Of a DNA stretch of 64,000 bases, positions 15,675-27,009 are shown one piece after another. The stretch's first letter is position 1; the number at the start of each line of letters is the position of its first letter. This DNA is from Pseudomonas phenolilytica (lineage in GTDB: Bacteria; Pseudomonadota; Gammaproteobacteria; Pseudomonadales; Pseudomonadaceae), in contig NZ_CP058908.1 in assembly GCF_021432765.1 (NCBI RefSeq), positions 2,186,001 through 2,250,000 of the forward strand. Direction: 5' to 3'. The notes under the pieces are model-generated. The model had not been told where the DNA came from. It saw only the letters and a program-made list of their open reading frames with translations, and did no database searches. The position numbers and the translations under genes are program-made.

Positions 15675-16478
15675 TCACCAGCCAAGGGTGAAGTGCGAAG
15701 CGGGTACGAAGCGCCCGTCGGAAAAATCCCAGCGTTCGACGCAGACCCCTTTCTCGGCTCCCGACTGCAGCTTCAGCCGGTTCAGCGAGTTCGGCGAGGT
15801 GCCGCGCAGGCGCGTCGACAGCGTGGTGCCGGCCTGCACCATCCAGATTTCCCGGGCCAGGTCCGGATACTGCCGCGACAGCGGTAGCACGTAGGGCAGG
15901 TGGATGTGCCCGCCCATTACCAGATCCAGCCCGTGTTCGGCCCAGCATTGCAGCGCGGGTGTGGCGCCGTGCTGCAGATTGCGCAGATCGCTCTCCACCA
16001 TCGCGCCGAACGGCTGATGCGCCACCACGATGCGCAGCTTGGCCGGGTCGCTGGCGGCCAGCCGTCGCGCCACGGCGTCCACCTGACGCGGGGTGACGCG
16101 ACCGTCCTTGTGCCGCCGCGGATGAGTGGTGTTCAGCCCGATTACCAGCATCCGCTCGTTCTCGAACACCGGCTCCAGCTGCTCGCCGAAGTAGCGGCGG
16201 TAATTGCCGTAGGGGCTGAACAGGCGCGCCGCGAGGTTGTACAGCGGGATGTCGTGATTGCCCGGAATCACCAGGCTGCGGCCCACGCCATCGGCCTCCA
16301 GCCGCCGCACCATGGCCTGCGCCGCGGCGAACTGGGCGCGGCGTGCGCGCTGGGTGATGTCGCCGGAGAACACCAGCAGATCGGCGCGATGCTCGCGGAC
16401 ATGCTGTTCGAGGGCCTCGACTACCGCGGGCTGTTCGGTGCCGAAGTGGGTGTCGGAGATCTGCACGATGCTGGTCAT
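15675..16478 (-). CDS. Metallophosphoesterase of the CpdA-like class III phosphodiesterase family
   Basis: 267 residues with the full dimetal phosphoesterase motif set: ISDTHFG at the N-terminus, FSGDIT, IPGNHD, VAHQPF and GGHIHLP. Layout and length fit the CpdA/Icc group, some of which hydrolyse cAMP; others act on different phosphodiesters, so cAMP specificity is not claimed. The start ATG (complement 16476-16478) puts MTSIVQISDTH at the N-terminus as expected; a longer frame start is disfavoured. Confidence 0.88.
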   Translation of the reverse strand: MTSIVQISDTHFGTEQPAVVEALEQHVREHRADLLVFSGDITQRARRAQFAAAQAMVRRLEADGVGRSLVIPGNHDIPLYNLAARLFSPYGNYRRYFGEQLEPVFENERMLVIGLNTTHPRRHKDGRVTPRQVDAVARRLAASDPAKLRIVVAHQPFGAMVESDLRNLQHGATPALQCWAEHGLDLVMGGHIHLPYVLPLSRQYPDLAREIWMVQAGTTLSTRLRGTSPNSLNRLKLQSGAEKGVCVERWDFSDGRFVPASHFTLGW

Positions 16479-16639
16479 GGGGCGCTGTCGTCGGTCCTGG
16501 CGAAGGGGGCATTGTGGCATTCGAAGCCGTTCGCCGTCCGCCGTTCCGGGCCGGTGCGTCCAAACTGCAAGCGGAGTTTGCCGCTGACTGCGACATGTTC
16601 GCGATTGCGTCCCTTCCGGCCTTGGACTAACCTGCGCGT

Positions 16640-16835
16640 CGCTTCAGGTGCCCCCTGACTTGGTCAGGAGGTGAAACAGGGAAGCCGGTCCAGTCGCAAT
16701 GACGATTCCGGCGCTGCCCCCGCAACGGTAGGCGAGTCGAGAAACCGCAACGGCCACTGTGCTCACGCACGGGAAGGCGCGGTTTCGGGATGCCAGGCAT
16801 CCGCTCGCAAGCCCGGAGACCGGCCTGTCGCATTT
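16640..16835 (+). ncRNA. Cobalamin (adenosylcobalamin-type) riboswitch
   Basis: Conserved blocks appear in order: GGTGCC (16648-16653), GTGAAACAGGGAAGCCGGT (from 16671), GCTGCCCCCGCAACGGTA (from 16714) and the B12 box AAGCCCGGAGACCGGCCTG (16809-16827). It lies about 125 bp upstream of btuB and would repress B12 uptake and probably the downstream operon when cobalamin is abundant. The expression platform is not clear by eye: no strong terminator was found before the btuB start. Confidence 0.95.
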
Positions 16836-16959
16836 CACTGACAGTGCGGCGGGCGCTGAGCGGGTGCGTACCTTCGGGTGCCCCCTTCCTGCGGGTTCTG
16901 CCGTCTGTCTCCAGCGACTTTTGGTCGTGCGGGTGGGCACGACGGAGAACCCTGATCCA

Positions 16960-18822
16960 ATGCGCAACTCCCTTTCCCTGGCGGCCGTCCTGCTGGGCGT
17001 GCCTTCCGTTGCTCTGGCCCACGAGGGCGCCCTGTTGCTCGGCCAGCAGGTGATCACCGCCAGCCGGACCGGCGCTTCGCCGGTTGCCATCGCTGCGAGC
17101 AGCGTCATCACCCGCGAGCAGATCGAGCGTCAGCAGGCCGGCAGCGTGCCGGAGCTGCTGCAGCGCCTGGCCGGCGTCAGCGTCACCAGCAATGGCGGCC
17201 GTGGCAAGAGCACTTCGGTGTCCATTCGTGGCACCAGCGACAAGCACGTGCTGGTGCTGATCGACGGTATCCGCGTCGGCTCGGCGACGTCTGGCAGTGC
17301 CGCGCTGCAAAGCATCCCGGTCGAGCAGATCGAGCGCATCGAGATCGTCCGCGGACCGCGATCCAGCCTGTACGGCTCGGAGGCGATGGGCGGGGTGATC
17401 CAGATCTTCACCCGTCGCGGCGGCGACGCCGGTCTCAAACCGTACTTCTCGGCGGGTGCCGGTTCGCGTTCGAGCTACAGTGGCTCGGCCGGGCTATCCG
17501 GCGGTCAGGGCAACGGCTGGTTCAACCTCGGCGTGGCCGGCGAATCCACCGACGGCATCAACGCGCGGGCCTATCGGCCCAGCGCACCGAATGCCTACGA
17601 GCCGGACGCCGACGGCTACCGCGAATTGTCCGCACAGCTGCGCGCCGGTTATCGCTTCGACAATGGCCTGGAACTCGACGGCAGCTGGCTGCAGAGCGAG
17701 AACCACGGCGACTTCGATACCCGGTCGACGCGCGGCACCAGCGGTCGCGATGCCTACAGCGACGGCTCCCTGCAGGCGCTCAGCGGCCGCGCGCGGTTCG
17801 CGCCGCTGGCCTTCTGGGACGTCACCCTGCAGGCCGGTCACAGCGAGGACCTGAGCGACAACTTTCAGGATGGCGCCTTCTACTCGCGCTTCGACACCCG
17901 CCGCGACAGTCTCAGCTGGCAGAACGATTTCCATGTCGGCGAGGCGCAGGTGCTGAGCCTCGGCATGGACTACCAGCAGGACCGCATCGACAGCAGCGAC
18001 GACTACGCCCGGGACAGCCGCTACAACCGCGGCTACTTCGTGCAGTATCAGGCTGCCTTCGGCCGTCATGGTGTGCAGGCGGGCCTGCGCCGCGACAAGG
18101 ACGAGTTCTTCGGCTCCCACGATACCGGCAGCCTCGGCTACAGCTTCGAGCTGAGCGAGGCGCTGACGCTGACTGCCGCCTACGGCACTGCCTACCGCGC
18201 GCCGACCTTCAACGATCTGTACTACCCGGCCAGCGCCTTCACCGCCGGCAACCCGGACGTCAAGCCGGAGGAGTCGCAAAGCTACGAGCTGGGCATCCGC
18301 GGCAGTCATGGCTGGGGCGAGTGGAGCGTCAACGCCTACGAAAACCAGATCGACGATCTGATCGTCTGGGCCGGCACCAGCCCCATGCGCCCGGAGAACG
18401 TCGACGTGGCGCGCATCCGCGGCATCGAGACCAGCGTCGCCACAGTGCTGGCCGGCTGGGACGTAGCCGCCAACCTGACCGTCATGGACCCGCAGGACCG
18501 CAGCAAGGCCAATCACGGCCACCTGCTGCAGCGCCGCGCCAAGCGCCAGTTCAATCTCGACGTGGATCGCCAGTTCGGCGCCATCGGCCTGGGCGCCTCG
18601 CTGTATGCGTCCAGCGAGCGCTTCGACAAGGCCGGCAACGCCGAGGACACGCGCATGCCCGGCTACGCCCTGATGGACCTGCGCAGCGAGTACCGCATCG
18701 ACGATGCCTGGCGCCTGCAGGTCAAGCTGGCGAACCTGTTCGACCGCGACTACGAAACCACCCAGACCTACGAACAGCCCGGCCGCGCGGTGTACTTCAC
18801 CGTCCGCTACCAGGCGATCTGA
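16960..18822 (+). CDS. btuB: TonB-dependent vitamin B12 outer-membrane receptor BtuB
   Basis: 620 residues: signal peptide (MRNSLSLAAVLLGVPSVALA), plug domain (SVPELLQRLAGVSVTSNGG, LVLIDGIRVGSATSG, RIEIVRGPRSSLYGSEAMGG) and a 22-strand barrel ending AVYFTVRYQAI. It imports cobalamin across the outer membrane using TonB energy. The riboswitch immediately upstream and the cobalamin genes downstream fix the substrate more firmly than sequence alone would. The start ATG 16960 places the signal peptide at the N-terminus. Confidence 0.94.
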   Translation: MRNSLSLAAVLLGVPSVALAHEGALLLGQQVITASRTGASPVAIAASSVITREQIERQQAGSVPELLQRLAGVSVTSNGGRGKSTSVSIRGTSDKHVLVLIDGIRVGSATSGSAALQSIPVEQIERIEIVRGPRSSLYGSEAMGGVIQIFTRRGGDAGLKPYFSAGAGSRSSYSGSAGLSGGQGNGWFNLGVAGESTDGINARAYRPSAPNAYEPDADGYRELSAQLRAGYRFDNGLELDGSWLQSENHGDFDTRSTRGTSGRDAYSDGSLQALSGRARFAPLAFWDVTLQAGHSEDLSDNFQDGAFYSRFDTRRDSLSWQNDFHVGEAQVLSLGMDYQQDRIDSSDDYARDSRYNRGYFVQYQAAFGRHGVQAGLRRDKDEFFGSHDTGSLGYSFELSEALTLTAAYGTAYRAPTFNDLYYPASAFTAGNPDVKPEESQSYELGIRGSHGWGEWSVNAYENQIDDLIVWAGTSPMRPENVDVARIRGIETSVATVLAGWDVAANLTVMDPQDRSKANHGHLLQRRAKRQFNLDVDRQFGAIGLGASLYASSERFDKAGNAEDTRMPGYALMDLRSEYRIDDAWRLQVKLANLFDRDYETTQTYEQPGRAVYFTVRYQAI

Positions 18823-18844
18823 ACCCCCACCCGAGGAGCACCGC

Positions 18845-19420
18845 ATGCACGTCCTTTCCACCCGCGCTCAACTGGCAATCGGCGTCGCGCTGATCCTGCT
18901 GCTGGCCATGACCCGCGGCCAGCACTTCGCCAGCGTCGAGAACCTGCCCAGCGCCAGCTGGTCGATCTTCTTCCTCGCCGGCTTCTACTTGCGCCCACGC
19001 GCGATGTTCGCGCTGCTGTTTGCCGAAGCCTCCGTGCTGGACTTCGCCTCCCTGGCCAGCGGCACCATCAGCGACTGGTGCCTGTCGCCCGCGTACTGGG
19101 CGCTGGTGCCGGCCTACGGCAGCCTGTGGCTGGCCGGGCGGCTGTTCGCCGGCTGGCAGCGCGGCGACCTGCGCAGCCTCGCGCTACTGGTGCCGACGCT
19201 GGTGGCGGCGGCCTTCGTCGCCTACCTGCTCTCTGGCGGCGGCTTCTACTTCTTCTCCGGGCGCTACCCCGAGCCGACGCTGGCCGGCTTCCTGCCGCGC
19301 ATCGCCGAGTACGTGCCGCGGCATCTGGGCAATCTGGCGTTCTACGTCGGCACCGCGCTGGTGCTGCACGTCGGCATCGTCTCGGCGCTGCGCCTGAACC
19401 GTCTACGGCAGGCGCACTGA
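18845..19420 (+). CDS. Unassigned multi-span membrane protein in the B12 regulon
   Basis: 191 residues with about five or six hydrophobic segments (AQLAIGVALILLLAM, SIFFLAGFYLRPRAMFALLF, YWALVPAYGSLWLAG, LLVPTLVAAAFVAYLL, LAFYVGTALVLHVGIVSAL). It lies 22 bp after btuB, and its TGA overlaps the cobO start as TGATG, so it is under the same riboswitch and translationally coupled to cobO. Size and topology recall S-components of ECF transporters or cobalt/cobalamin permeases, but no diagnostic motif is visible. A role in inner-membrane corrinoid or cobalt handling is inferred from context. Confidence 0.7.
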   Translation: MHVLSTRAQLAIGVALILLLAMTRGQHFASVENLPSASWSIFFLAGFYLRPRAMFALLFAEASVLDFASLASGTISDWCLSPAYWALVPAYGSLWLAGRLFAGWQRGDLRSLALLVPTLVAAAFVAYLLSGGGFYFFSGRYPEPTLAGFLPRIAEYVPRHLGNLAFYVGTALVLHVGIVSALRLNRLRQAH

Positions 19421-20022
19421 TGGACGCCCGCGACGAGCGGCACCGCGCGCGCATGCAGCGCAAGAAGGCGGTGGTGGACGAGAAGATCGCCCAGGCGCAG
19501 GACGAGTACGGCCTGCTGTTGGTGCACAGCGGCAACGGCAAGGGCAAGAGCAGCTCGGCCTTCGGCATGGTCGCCCGCGCGCTGGGTCACGGCATGCAGG
19601 TCGGCATCGTGCAGTTCATCAAGGGCGCGGCCAGCACCGGCGAGGAGGCGTTCTTCCGCCGTTTCCCCGAGGAGGTGCGCTACCACGTGATGGGCGAGGG
19701 CTTCACCTGGGAAACCCAGGATCGCCAGCGCGATATCGCCAAGGCGCAGCAAGCCTGGACCGTCGCGCGCGAGCTGCTGGACGACGAACGCATCGGCCTG
19801 GTGGTGCTCGATGAGCTGAACATCGCGCTGAAGTACGGCTATCTGGAGCTGGACAGCGTGCTCGCCGACATCGCCGCGCGGCCGCTGTTGCAGCACGTGG
19901 TGGTGACCGGGCGCGGCGCGCTGCCGGGGATGATCGAGGCCGCCGACACGGTGACCGAGATGAACCTGGTCAAGCACGCGTTCAAGGCCGGGGTGAAGGC
20001 GCAGAAGGGCGTGGAGTTCTGA
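19420..20022 (+). CDS. cobO: Cob(I)yrinic acid a,c-diamide adenosyltransferase
   Basis: 200 residues, starting at ATG 19420 inside the previous stop codon. The family P-loop VHSGNGKGKSSSAFG is near residues 34-48, with FIKGAASTGE and LDELNIALKYGYL following, typical of CobO/BtuR/CobA. It transfers the adenosyl group of ATP to the corrinoid cobalt in the cytoplasm. First of ten cobalamin-synthesis genes, but separated from cobB by a 139 bp repeat-bearing gap. Confidence 0.96.
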   Translation: MDARDERHRARMQRKKAVVDEKIAQAQDEYGLLLVHSGNGKGKSSSAFGMVARALGHGMQVGIVQFIKGAASTGEEAFFRRFPEEVRYHVMGEGFTWETQDRQRDIAKAQQAWTVARELLDDERIGLVVLDELNIALKYGYLELDSVLADIAARPLLQHVVVTGRGALPGMIEAADTVTEMNLVKHAFKAGVKAQKGVEF

Positions 20023-20063
20023 TGCCGGCGCTCAAGACCTTCACGGAGCGCGTTTTCGGTGGC

Positions 20064-20136
20064 TGGGTGAAGCGTCATCCACCCTACGTCAGGCCCCGGA
20101 ACTGTAGCGTGGATGTCGCTCTTTACATCCACCGTG
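20064..20136. repeat. GTAGGGTGGA-type repeats, copies 2 and 3, in opposite orientation
   Basis: The minus-strand copy reads GTAGGGTGGATGACGCTTCA (complement of about 20069-20088). The plus-strand copy, GTAGCGTGGATGT (20104-20116) then CGCTCTTT then ACATCCAC (20125-20132), forms a perfect 8-bp stem. The pair fills most of the 139 bp gap between cobO and cobB and resembles a REP-type doublet. It could act as a transcript stabiliser or weak terminator inside the B12 operon. Confidence 0.5.
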
Positions 20137-20161
20137 ACTCAACCCGCCCCGTGAGGCTGCG

Positions 20162-21450
<1,289 letters not shown>

Positions 21451-21454
<4 letters not shown>

Positions 21455-22101
21455 ACGAACACGCCTTCACCGACGAACAGCGCGCCGGCGTCTACCGCGC
21501 CATCGCCGAGCGCCGCGACATGCGCCATTTCAGCGGCGGCGAGGTGGCGCCCGAATTGCTGGCCAAGCTGCTGCAGGCCGCGCACCGCGCGCCCAGTGTC
21601 GGCCTGATGCAGCCCTGGCGCTTCGTGCGCATCACCTCGACCGGGCTGCGCGCCCGCATCGCGGCGCTGGTCGAGGCCGAGCGCCAGTGCACCGCCGAGG
21701 CGCTGGGCGAGCGTTCCGCCGAGTTTCTGCGGCTCAAGGTCGAAGGCATCCATGACTGCGCCGAGCTGCTGGTGGCGGCGCTGATGGAGGGGCGCGAGGC
21801 GCACGTGTTCGGTCGGCGCACCCTGCCGGAGATGGACCTCGCCTCGCTGGCCTGTGCGATCCAGAATCTCTGGCTTGCCGCGCGCGCCGAAGGGCTGGGC
21901 CTGGGCTGGGTATCGCTGTTCGATCCGCAGGCACTGGCCGAGCTGCTCGGCATGCCGGCCGGCGCCAAGCCGATGGCGATTCTCTGCCTGGGCCCGGTGC
22001 ACGCCTTCTATCCGGCGCCGATGCTGGAGCTGGAAGGCTGGACTCAGGGCCGGCCGCTGGAAGAGCTGCTCTATCAGGACCGCTGGGGCGAGCAGCCATG
22101 A
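21451..22101 (+). CDS. bluB: 5,6-dimethylbenzimidazole synthase BluB
   Basis: 216-residue flavin-destructase of the nitroreductase fold with [34 protein letters not shown] and [12 protein letters not shown]. It converts FMNH2 and O2 to 5,6-dimethylbenzimidazole, the lower ligand of B12. Its presence shows that this organism can make the lower ligand aerobically. It overlaps cobB upstream and cbiB downstream by four bases each. Confidence 0.95.
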
Positions 22102-23009
22102 GCCTGGCGTTGAGCTGCCTGGCCGGCATCGCGCTCGATGCGCTGCTCGGCGAGCCCAAGCGGGCGCACCCGCTGGTGGCTTTCGGTCGTCTGGCCGATC
22201 TGCTGGAGCGACGCTTCAACGGCCCTGAAGGACGCGGCTGGCGCAGCCACGGCGTGACCGCCTGGTGCCTGGCGGTGCTGCCGCTGACGGCACTGGCCTG
22301 GCTGCTCGCGCGGTTGCCGGGCGTCGGCTGGCTGGTGGAGGTTGTCCTGCTCTACCTCGCCCTCGGTCTGCGTAGCCTCGGTGCCCATGCGCTGCCGGTG
22401 GCACGCGCGTTGTGGCGCAACGATCTGCGGGAGGCGCGGCGCTGCGTCGGGCACATCGTCAGCCGCGACACCACCGCACTGGATGTGCCCGGCGTGTCCC
22501 GCGCGGCCACCGAGTCGGTGCTGGAGAACGGCAGCGACGCGGTGTTCGCCGCGCTGTTCTGGTTCACCGTCGCCGGCGCGCCGGGCGTGGTGCTCTATCG
22601 GCTGAGCAACACGCTGGATGCCATGTGGGGCTATCGCACCACACGCTTCGAGCGCTTCGGCTGGGCGGCGGCGCGGATCGACGATGTCCTCAACTATCTG
22701 CCGGCGCGCCTCACCGCGCTGACCTACGCACTGCTCGGCCGCACCGGTCGCGCGCTGCACTGCTGGCGCACCCAGGCGCCGCTGTGGGACAGCCCCAACG
22801 CCGGCCCGGTGATGGCCGCCGGTGCCGGTGCGCTGGGCGTGAAGCTGGGCGGGCCGGCGTTCTACCACGGCGAGCACCACGCGCGCCCGCTGCTCGGCCA
22901 GGGCAGGGCACCGGGCGCGCGTGATATCGAGCGTGCGCTGGATCTGGTCTGGGCCGGCGTCGGCGTCTGGCTGCTGGCACTGCTGCTCGGAGCCTGGCTG
23001 CATGCTTGA
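22098..23009 (+). CDS. cbiB: Adenosylcobinamide-phosphate synthase (CbiB/CobD)
   Basis: 303 residues of integral membrane protein: [19 protein letters not shown] at the N-terminus, [20 protein letters not shown] in the conserved loop and [20 protein letters not shown] near the C-terminus. It attaches the (R)-1-amino-2-propanol phosphate arm to adenosylcobyric acid. The start ATG overlaps bluB (ATGA); the stop overlaps the next gene by eight bases. Confidence 0.95.
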   Translation: MSLALSCLAGIALDALLGEPKRAHPLVAFGRLADLLERRFNGPEGRGWRSHGVTAWCLAVLPLTALAWLLARLPGVGWLVEVVLLYLALGLRSLGAHALPVARALWRNDLREARRCVGHIVSRDTTALDVPGVSRAATESVLENGSDAVFAALFWFTVAGAPGVVLYRLSNTLDAMWGYRTTRFERFGWAAARIDDVLNYLPARLTALTYALLGRTGRALHCWRTQAPLWDSPNAGPVMAAGAGALGVKLGGPAFYHGEHHARPLLGQGRAPGARDIERALDLVWAGVGVWLLALLLGAWLHA

Positions 23010-23985
23010 GCACGGCGGACGCCTGCGCGCGGCGGCGCGCCAGTACGGCATCGACCCGGCCGACTGGCTCGACCTTTCCACTGGCGTGGCGCCCTACACG
23101 CCGCCCCTGCCAGACATTCCCGTCAGCGCCTGGGCGCGCCTGCCGGAGGCCGACGACGACCTGCCAGGCGTGGCGCGTGACTACTACGGCAGCGCCGAAC
23201 TGCTGCCGGTGGCCGGCTCGCAGGCGGCGATCCAGGCCTTGCCGCGCCTGCGACGGCGGGCGCGGGTCGGTGTCGTTGCCCCCTGTTACGCCGAACACGC
23301 CGCCGCCTGGCAGCGCGAGGGCCACGCGCTGGTGGAGCTGAGCGAAGCCGCTGTGCCGCGCGCGCTTGAGCAGCTCGACGTGCTGGTGGTGATCAATCCG
23401 AATAACCCCAGCGGCCGGCTGTTCGATGCGGCGCAGCTGCTGCACTGGCACGCCAGCCTGGCCGCGCGCGGCGGCTGGCTGGTGGTCGACGAGGCGTTCA
23501 TGGACTGCACGCCGCAGCACAGCCTGGCCGGATACGCCGGACGCAGCGGGCTGATCGTGCTGCGTTCGGTCGGCAAGTTCTTCGGCCTGGCCGGCGCGCG
23601 GCTGGGCTTCGTGCTGGCCGAGCGCGCGCTGCTTGCGGCCCTCGACGAGCTGCTCGGACCCTGGTCGGTCGGCGGCCCGACGCGCCTGCTCGGCACCGCG
23701 CTGCTCGCCGCTGGTGACGCCCAGCACCGCCAGCGTCAGCGCCTGCAGGCCGATGGCCAGCGGCTTGCCAGGCTGCTTTGCCAGCATGCGCTGGCGCCGC
23801 TGGGCGGCTGTGCGCTGTTCCAGTGGTGCGTCGATCCACGGGCGGCCTGGCTGCACGAACAACTGGCCCGCCGCGGCATTCTGGTCCGCCTGTTCGCGCA
23901 GCCCGAAAGCCTGCGCTTCGGCCTGCCGCCCGATGAAGCCGGTTGGCAACGTCTCGAAACCGCCTTGAGGACGCTATCTCCATGA
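23002..23985 (+). CDS. cobD: Threonine-phosphate decarboxylase (CobC in Pseudomonas naming)
   Basis: 327-residue class I/II aminotransferase-fold PLP enzyme. The start [17 protein letters not shown] is characteristic, followed by [24 protein letters not shown] and the PLP-lysine segment [16 protein letters not shown]. It makes aminopropanol phosphate from threonine phosphate for the nucleotide-loop linker, the substrate for CbiB encoded just before it. The symbol follows Salmonella usage; pseudomonad annotation calls it cobC. Internal start at 23002 inside cbiB. Confidence 0.93.
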   Translation: MLEHGGRLRAAARQYGIDPADWLDLSTGVAPYTPPLPDIPVSAWARLPEADDDLPGVARDYYGSAELLPVAGSQAAIQALPRLRRRARVGVVAPCYAEHAAAWQREGHALVELSEAAVPRALEQLDVLVVINPNNPSGRLFDAAQLLHWHASLAARGGWLVVDEAFMDCTPQHSLAGYAGRSGLIVLRSVGKFFGLAGARLGFVLAERALLAALDELLGPWSVGGPTRLLGTALLAAGDAQHRQRQRLQADGQRLARLLCQHALAPLGGCALFQWCVDPRAAWLHEQLARRGILVRLFAQPESLRFGLPPDEAGWQRLETALRTLSP

Positions 23986-25454
23986 CCACGCTGATGGTGC
24001 AGGGCACCACCTCCGATGCCGGCAAGAGCACCCTGGTGACCGCGCTGTGCCGCTGGCTGGCCCGCCAGGGCGTCGCGGTGGCGCCGTTCAAGCCGCAGAA
24101 CATGGCGCTCAACAGCGCGGTCACTGCGGACGGCGGCGAGATCGGCCGTGCCCAGGCCGTACAGGCTCAGGCCGCCAATCTGGCACCGCATACCGACATG
24201 AATCCGGTGCTGCTCAAGCCCAACAGCGACATCGGCGCCCAGGTGATCATCCACGGCCGCGCGCTCGCCAGCATGGATGCCGTCGCCTATCACGACTACA
24301 AGCGTGTCGCCATGCAGGCGGTGCTCGACTCGCATCGGCGGTTGTCCGCGGCCTACCGGGTGGTGATGGTCGAGGGCGCCGGCTCGCCCGCGGAGATCAA
24401 CCTGCGCGCCGGCGACATCGCCAACATGGGCTTCGCCGAGGCGGTGGACTGCCCGGTGATCCTCATCGCCGATATCGACCGCGGTGGAGTGTTCGCCCAT
24501 CTGGTCGGCACCCTGGAGCTGCTGTCGGCTTCAGAGCAGGCGCGGGTGCGCGGCTTCGTCATCAACCGTTTTCGCGGCGATATCGCCCTGCTGCAACCGG
24601 GGCTCGACTGGCTGGAGCAGCGCACCGGCAAGCCGGTGCTGGGCGTGCTGCCGTACCTGACCGACTTCCATCTGGAGGCCGAGGACGCCATCGATACGCG
24701 CCAGGCCGGCAAGGCTGCGGCGACGCTGAAGGTGGTGGTGCCGGTGCTGCCGCGCATCAGCAACCATACCGATTTCGACCCGCTGCGCCTGCACCCGCAG
24801 GTCGATCTGCAGTTCGTCGGTCCCGGTCAGCCGATTCCGCCGGCGGACCTGCTGATCCTGCCCGGCTCGAAAAGCGTGCGCGCCGACCTTGCGTTTCTGC
24901 GTGCCAATGGCTGGGAGACGGCGATCCGCCGGCACCTGCGTTACGGCGGCCGGCTGCTGGGTATCTGCGGCGGGCTGCAGATGCTCGGCAGGCGTATCGC
25001 CGATCCGCTCGGTCTGGAAGGTGCGCCGGGCGAAAGCGCCGGGCTGGGCCTGCTGGATTTCACCACCGAGCTCGCCGCCGAAAAGCAGCTGCACAACGTA
25101 CAGGGGCGGCTGATGCTGGAGGGCGCGGCCGTCAGCGGCTACGAGATTCATGCCGGCGTCAGCACGGGGCCGGCGCTCGAGCGCGCCGCGGTCGAGCTGG
25201 ACGATGGCCGCCGCGATGGCGCGCTCAGCGCCGACGGGCAGGTGCTCGGCACCTACCTGCACGGCCTGTTCGAAGGCCCGGCTGCCAGCGCCGCACTGCT
25301 GCGCTGGGCCGGTCTGGGCACGGTGGAACCGGTCGATTACCACGCGCTGCGCGAGCGCGAGATCGAGCGTCTGGCCGATCTGGTCGAGGTCCATCTGGAC
25401 ACCGTACGGCTACGCGAACTCTGCGGGCTGAGAGGTCGGGCATGCTCGAACTGA
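23982..25454 (+). CDS. cobQ: Cobyric acid synthase
   Basis: 490 residues (CbiP equivalent). N-terminal [20 protein letters not shown] is the ATP-binding motif, [13 protein letters not shown] follows, and the glutamine-amidotransferase half has [13 protein letters not shown] with the catalytic Cys and [11 protein letters not shown] with the catalytic His. It amidates the remaining four side chains of the corrin ring. The ATG overlaps the preceding stop (ATGA). The stop overlaps cobU by 13 bases. Confidence 0.96.
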   Translation: MTTLMVQGTTSDAGKSTLVTALCRWLARQGVAVAPFKPQNMALNSAVTADGGEIGRAQAVQAQAANLAPHTDMNPVLLKPNSDIGAQVIIHGRALASMDAVAYHDYKRVAMQAVLDSHRRLSAAYRVVMVEGAGSPAEINLRAGDIANMGFAEAVDCPVILIADIDRGGVFAHLVGTLELLSASEQARVRGFVINRFRGDIALLQPGLDWLEQRTGKPVLGVLPYLTDFHLEAEDAIDTRQAGKAAATLKVVVPVLPRISNHTDFDPLRLHPQVDLQFVGPGQPIPPADLLILPGSKSVRADLAFLRANGWETAIRRHLRYGGRLLGICGGLQMLGRRIADPLGLEGAPGESAGLGLLDFTTELAAEKQLHNVQGRLMLEGAAVSGYEIHAGVSTGPALERAAVELDDGRRDGALSADGQVLGTYLHGLFEGPAASAALLRWAGLGTVEPVDYHALREREIERLADLVEVHLDTVRLRELCGLRGRACSN

Positions 25455-25960
25455 TCCTCGGTGGTGCGCGCTCCGGCAAGAGCCGGCTGGCCGAGCGGCT
25501 GGCTGCCGACAGCGATCTGGCGGTGACCTACATCGCCACCAGCCAGGCGCTGGACGGCGAGATGGCCGCGCGCATCGTCCACCATCGTCAGCGCCGCCCG
25601 GCGCACTGGGCGCTGGTCGAGGAGCCGCTGCAGCTGGCCCGGGTGTTGCGCGAGCAGGCCGGCGCACAGCGCTGCCTGTTGGTCGACTGCCTGACCCTGT
25701 GGCTGACCAATCTGCTGATGCTGGAGGAGCCGGCGCGCCTCGCCGCGGAGCGCGATGCGCTCCTCGAATGCCTGGGCGAACTGCCGGGGCGGGTCATCCT
25801 GGTCAGCAACGAAACCGGGCTTGGCGTGGTGCCACTGGGCGAGCTGACCCGGCGTTATGTGGACGAAGCCGGCTGGCTGCATCAGGCCGTGGCCGAACGG
25901 GCGGAGCGGGTGACCTTCATGGTCGCCGGCTTGCCGATGATTCTCAAAGGAGCGCAGTGA
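25442..25960 (+). CDS. cobU: Adenosylcobinamide kinase / guanylyltransferase
   Basis: 172 residues (CobP in aerobic-pathway naming). P-loop [18 protein letters not shown] at residues 4-21, [17 protein letters not shown] with the guanylylation region [10 protein letters not shown], and [12 protein letters not shown]. It phosphorylates and then guanylylates adenosylcobinamide. The TGA overlaps the cobT start as TGATG. Confidence 0.95.
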   Translation: MLELILGGARSGKSRLAERLAADSDLAVTYIATSQALDGEMAARIVHHRQRRPAHWALVEEPLQLARVLREQAGAQRCLLVDCLTLWLTNLLMLEEPARLAAERDALLECLGELPGRVILVSNETGLGVVPLGELTRRYVDEAGWLHQAVAERAERVTFMVAGLPMILKGAQ

Positions 25961-27009
25961 TGGAAGAGTGGTGGAAGGGAACATGCCAGCCGCTGGACGC
26001 GGTGATGCGCGAGCGCGCGCTGGCGCGACAGGATCAGCTGACCAAACCGCGTGGTGCGCTCGGCCGGCTGGAGGCGCTGGCGGTGCAGCTGGCGGCGCTG
26101 CAGGGGTGTGAGCGGCCGCAGGTCGAACGCGTGCATGTCAGCGTGTTCGCCGGTGACCACGGTGTGGTCGAGGAGGGCGTTTCGGCCTTTCCGCAGGCGG
26201 TGACCGGGCAGATGCTGCGCAACTTCGTCGGTGGCGGCGCGGCACTTGCGGTGCTGGCGCGGCGGCTGGGTTCGGTGCTGGAAGTGATCGACCTGGGCAC
26301 CGTCGAGCCGCTGCAGCTGGCCGGTGTCAGTCATTTGCGTCTGGGGCCGGGCACCGCCAACTTCACCCGCGAGGCGGCGATGAGCGACCAGCAGTTGCAG
26401 CAGGCGCTCGGCGCCGGCCGCGACACGGCGCGCCGCGCGGCAGCCGGCGCGGCGCAGCTGTTCATCGGCGGCGAGATGGGCATCGGCAACACCACCTGCG
26501 CCAGCGCGCTGGCCGCGGCGCTGCTGCCGCATTCGCCACTGACCCTGGTCGGGCCGGGCACCGGCCTGGATGGCGACGGCGTGCGGCGCAAGTTGGCGGC
26601 GGTGCAGACCGCGCTGCGACTGCACGCCGGGCATTGCGTCGAACCGCTGGAAACGCTGCGCCGGCTCGGCGGTTTCGAAGTGGCGGCGCTGGCCGGCGCC
26701 TACCTGGGCTGCGCGCAGCAGGGCATCCCCGTGCTGGTGGACGGTTTCATCTGCAGCGCCGCGGCCCTGTGCGCGGTGCGGCTGAACCCGACCTGCCGGC
26801 CGTGGCTGCTGTTCGCCCATCGCTCCGCCGAGCCGGGCCATCTGGCGGTGCTGCAGGCGCTCGAAGCCGAACCGTTGCTGGACCTCGGCCTGCGTCTGGG
26901 CGAGGGCAGCGGTGCGGCGCTGGCGGTGCCGCTGCTGCAGCAGGCCTGCGCGCTGCACAACGAGATGGCCACCTTCGCCGAGGCGGCGGTGGCGGAAGGG
27001 GCCGTGTGA
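25960..27009 (+). CDS. cobT: Nicotinate-nucleotide--dimethylbenzimidazole phosphoribosyltransferase
   Basis: 349 residues with [58 protein letters not shown] and the C-terminal [16 protein letters not shown] signature. It activates dimethylbenzimidazole to alpha-ribazole phosphate using nicotinate mononucleotide, joining the BluB product to the nucleotide loop. The start ATG 25960 lies inside the cobU stop. Confidence 0.96.
   Translation: MEEWWKGTCQPLDAVMRERALARQDQLTKPRGALGRLEALAVQLAALQGCERPQVERVHVSVFAGDHGVVEEGVSAFPQAVTGQMLRNFVGGGAALAVLARRLGSVLEVIDLGTVEPLQLAGVSHLRLGPGTANFTREAAMSDQQLQQALGAGRDTARRAAAGAAQLFIGGEMGIGNTTCASALAAALLPHSPLTLVGPGTGLDGDGVRRKLAAVQTALRLHAGHCVEPLETLRRLGGFEVAALAGAYLGCAQQGIPVLVDGFICSAAALCAVRLNPTCRPWLLFAHRSAEPGHLAVLQALEAEPLLDLGLRLGEGSGAALAVPLLQQACALHNEMATFAEAAVAEGAV

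Noticed and set aside
17494..18861. 455-codon minus-strand frame opposite btuB
   Set aside because: Antisense shadow of a clear TonB-dependent receptor.
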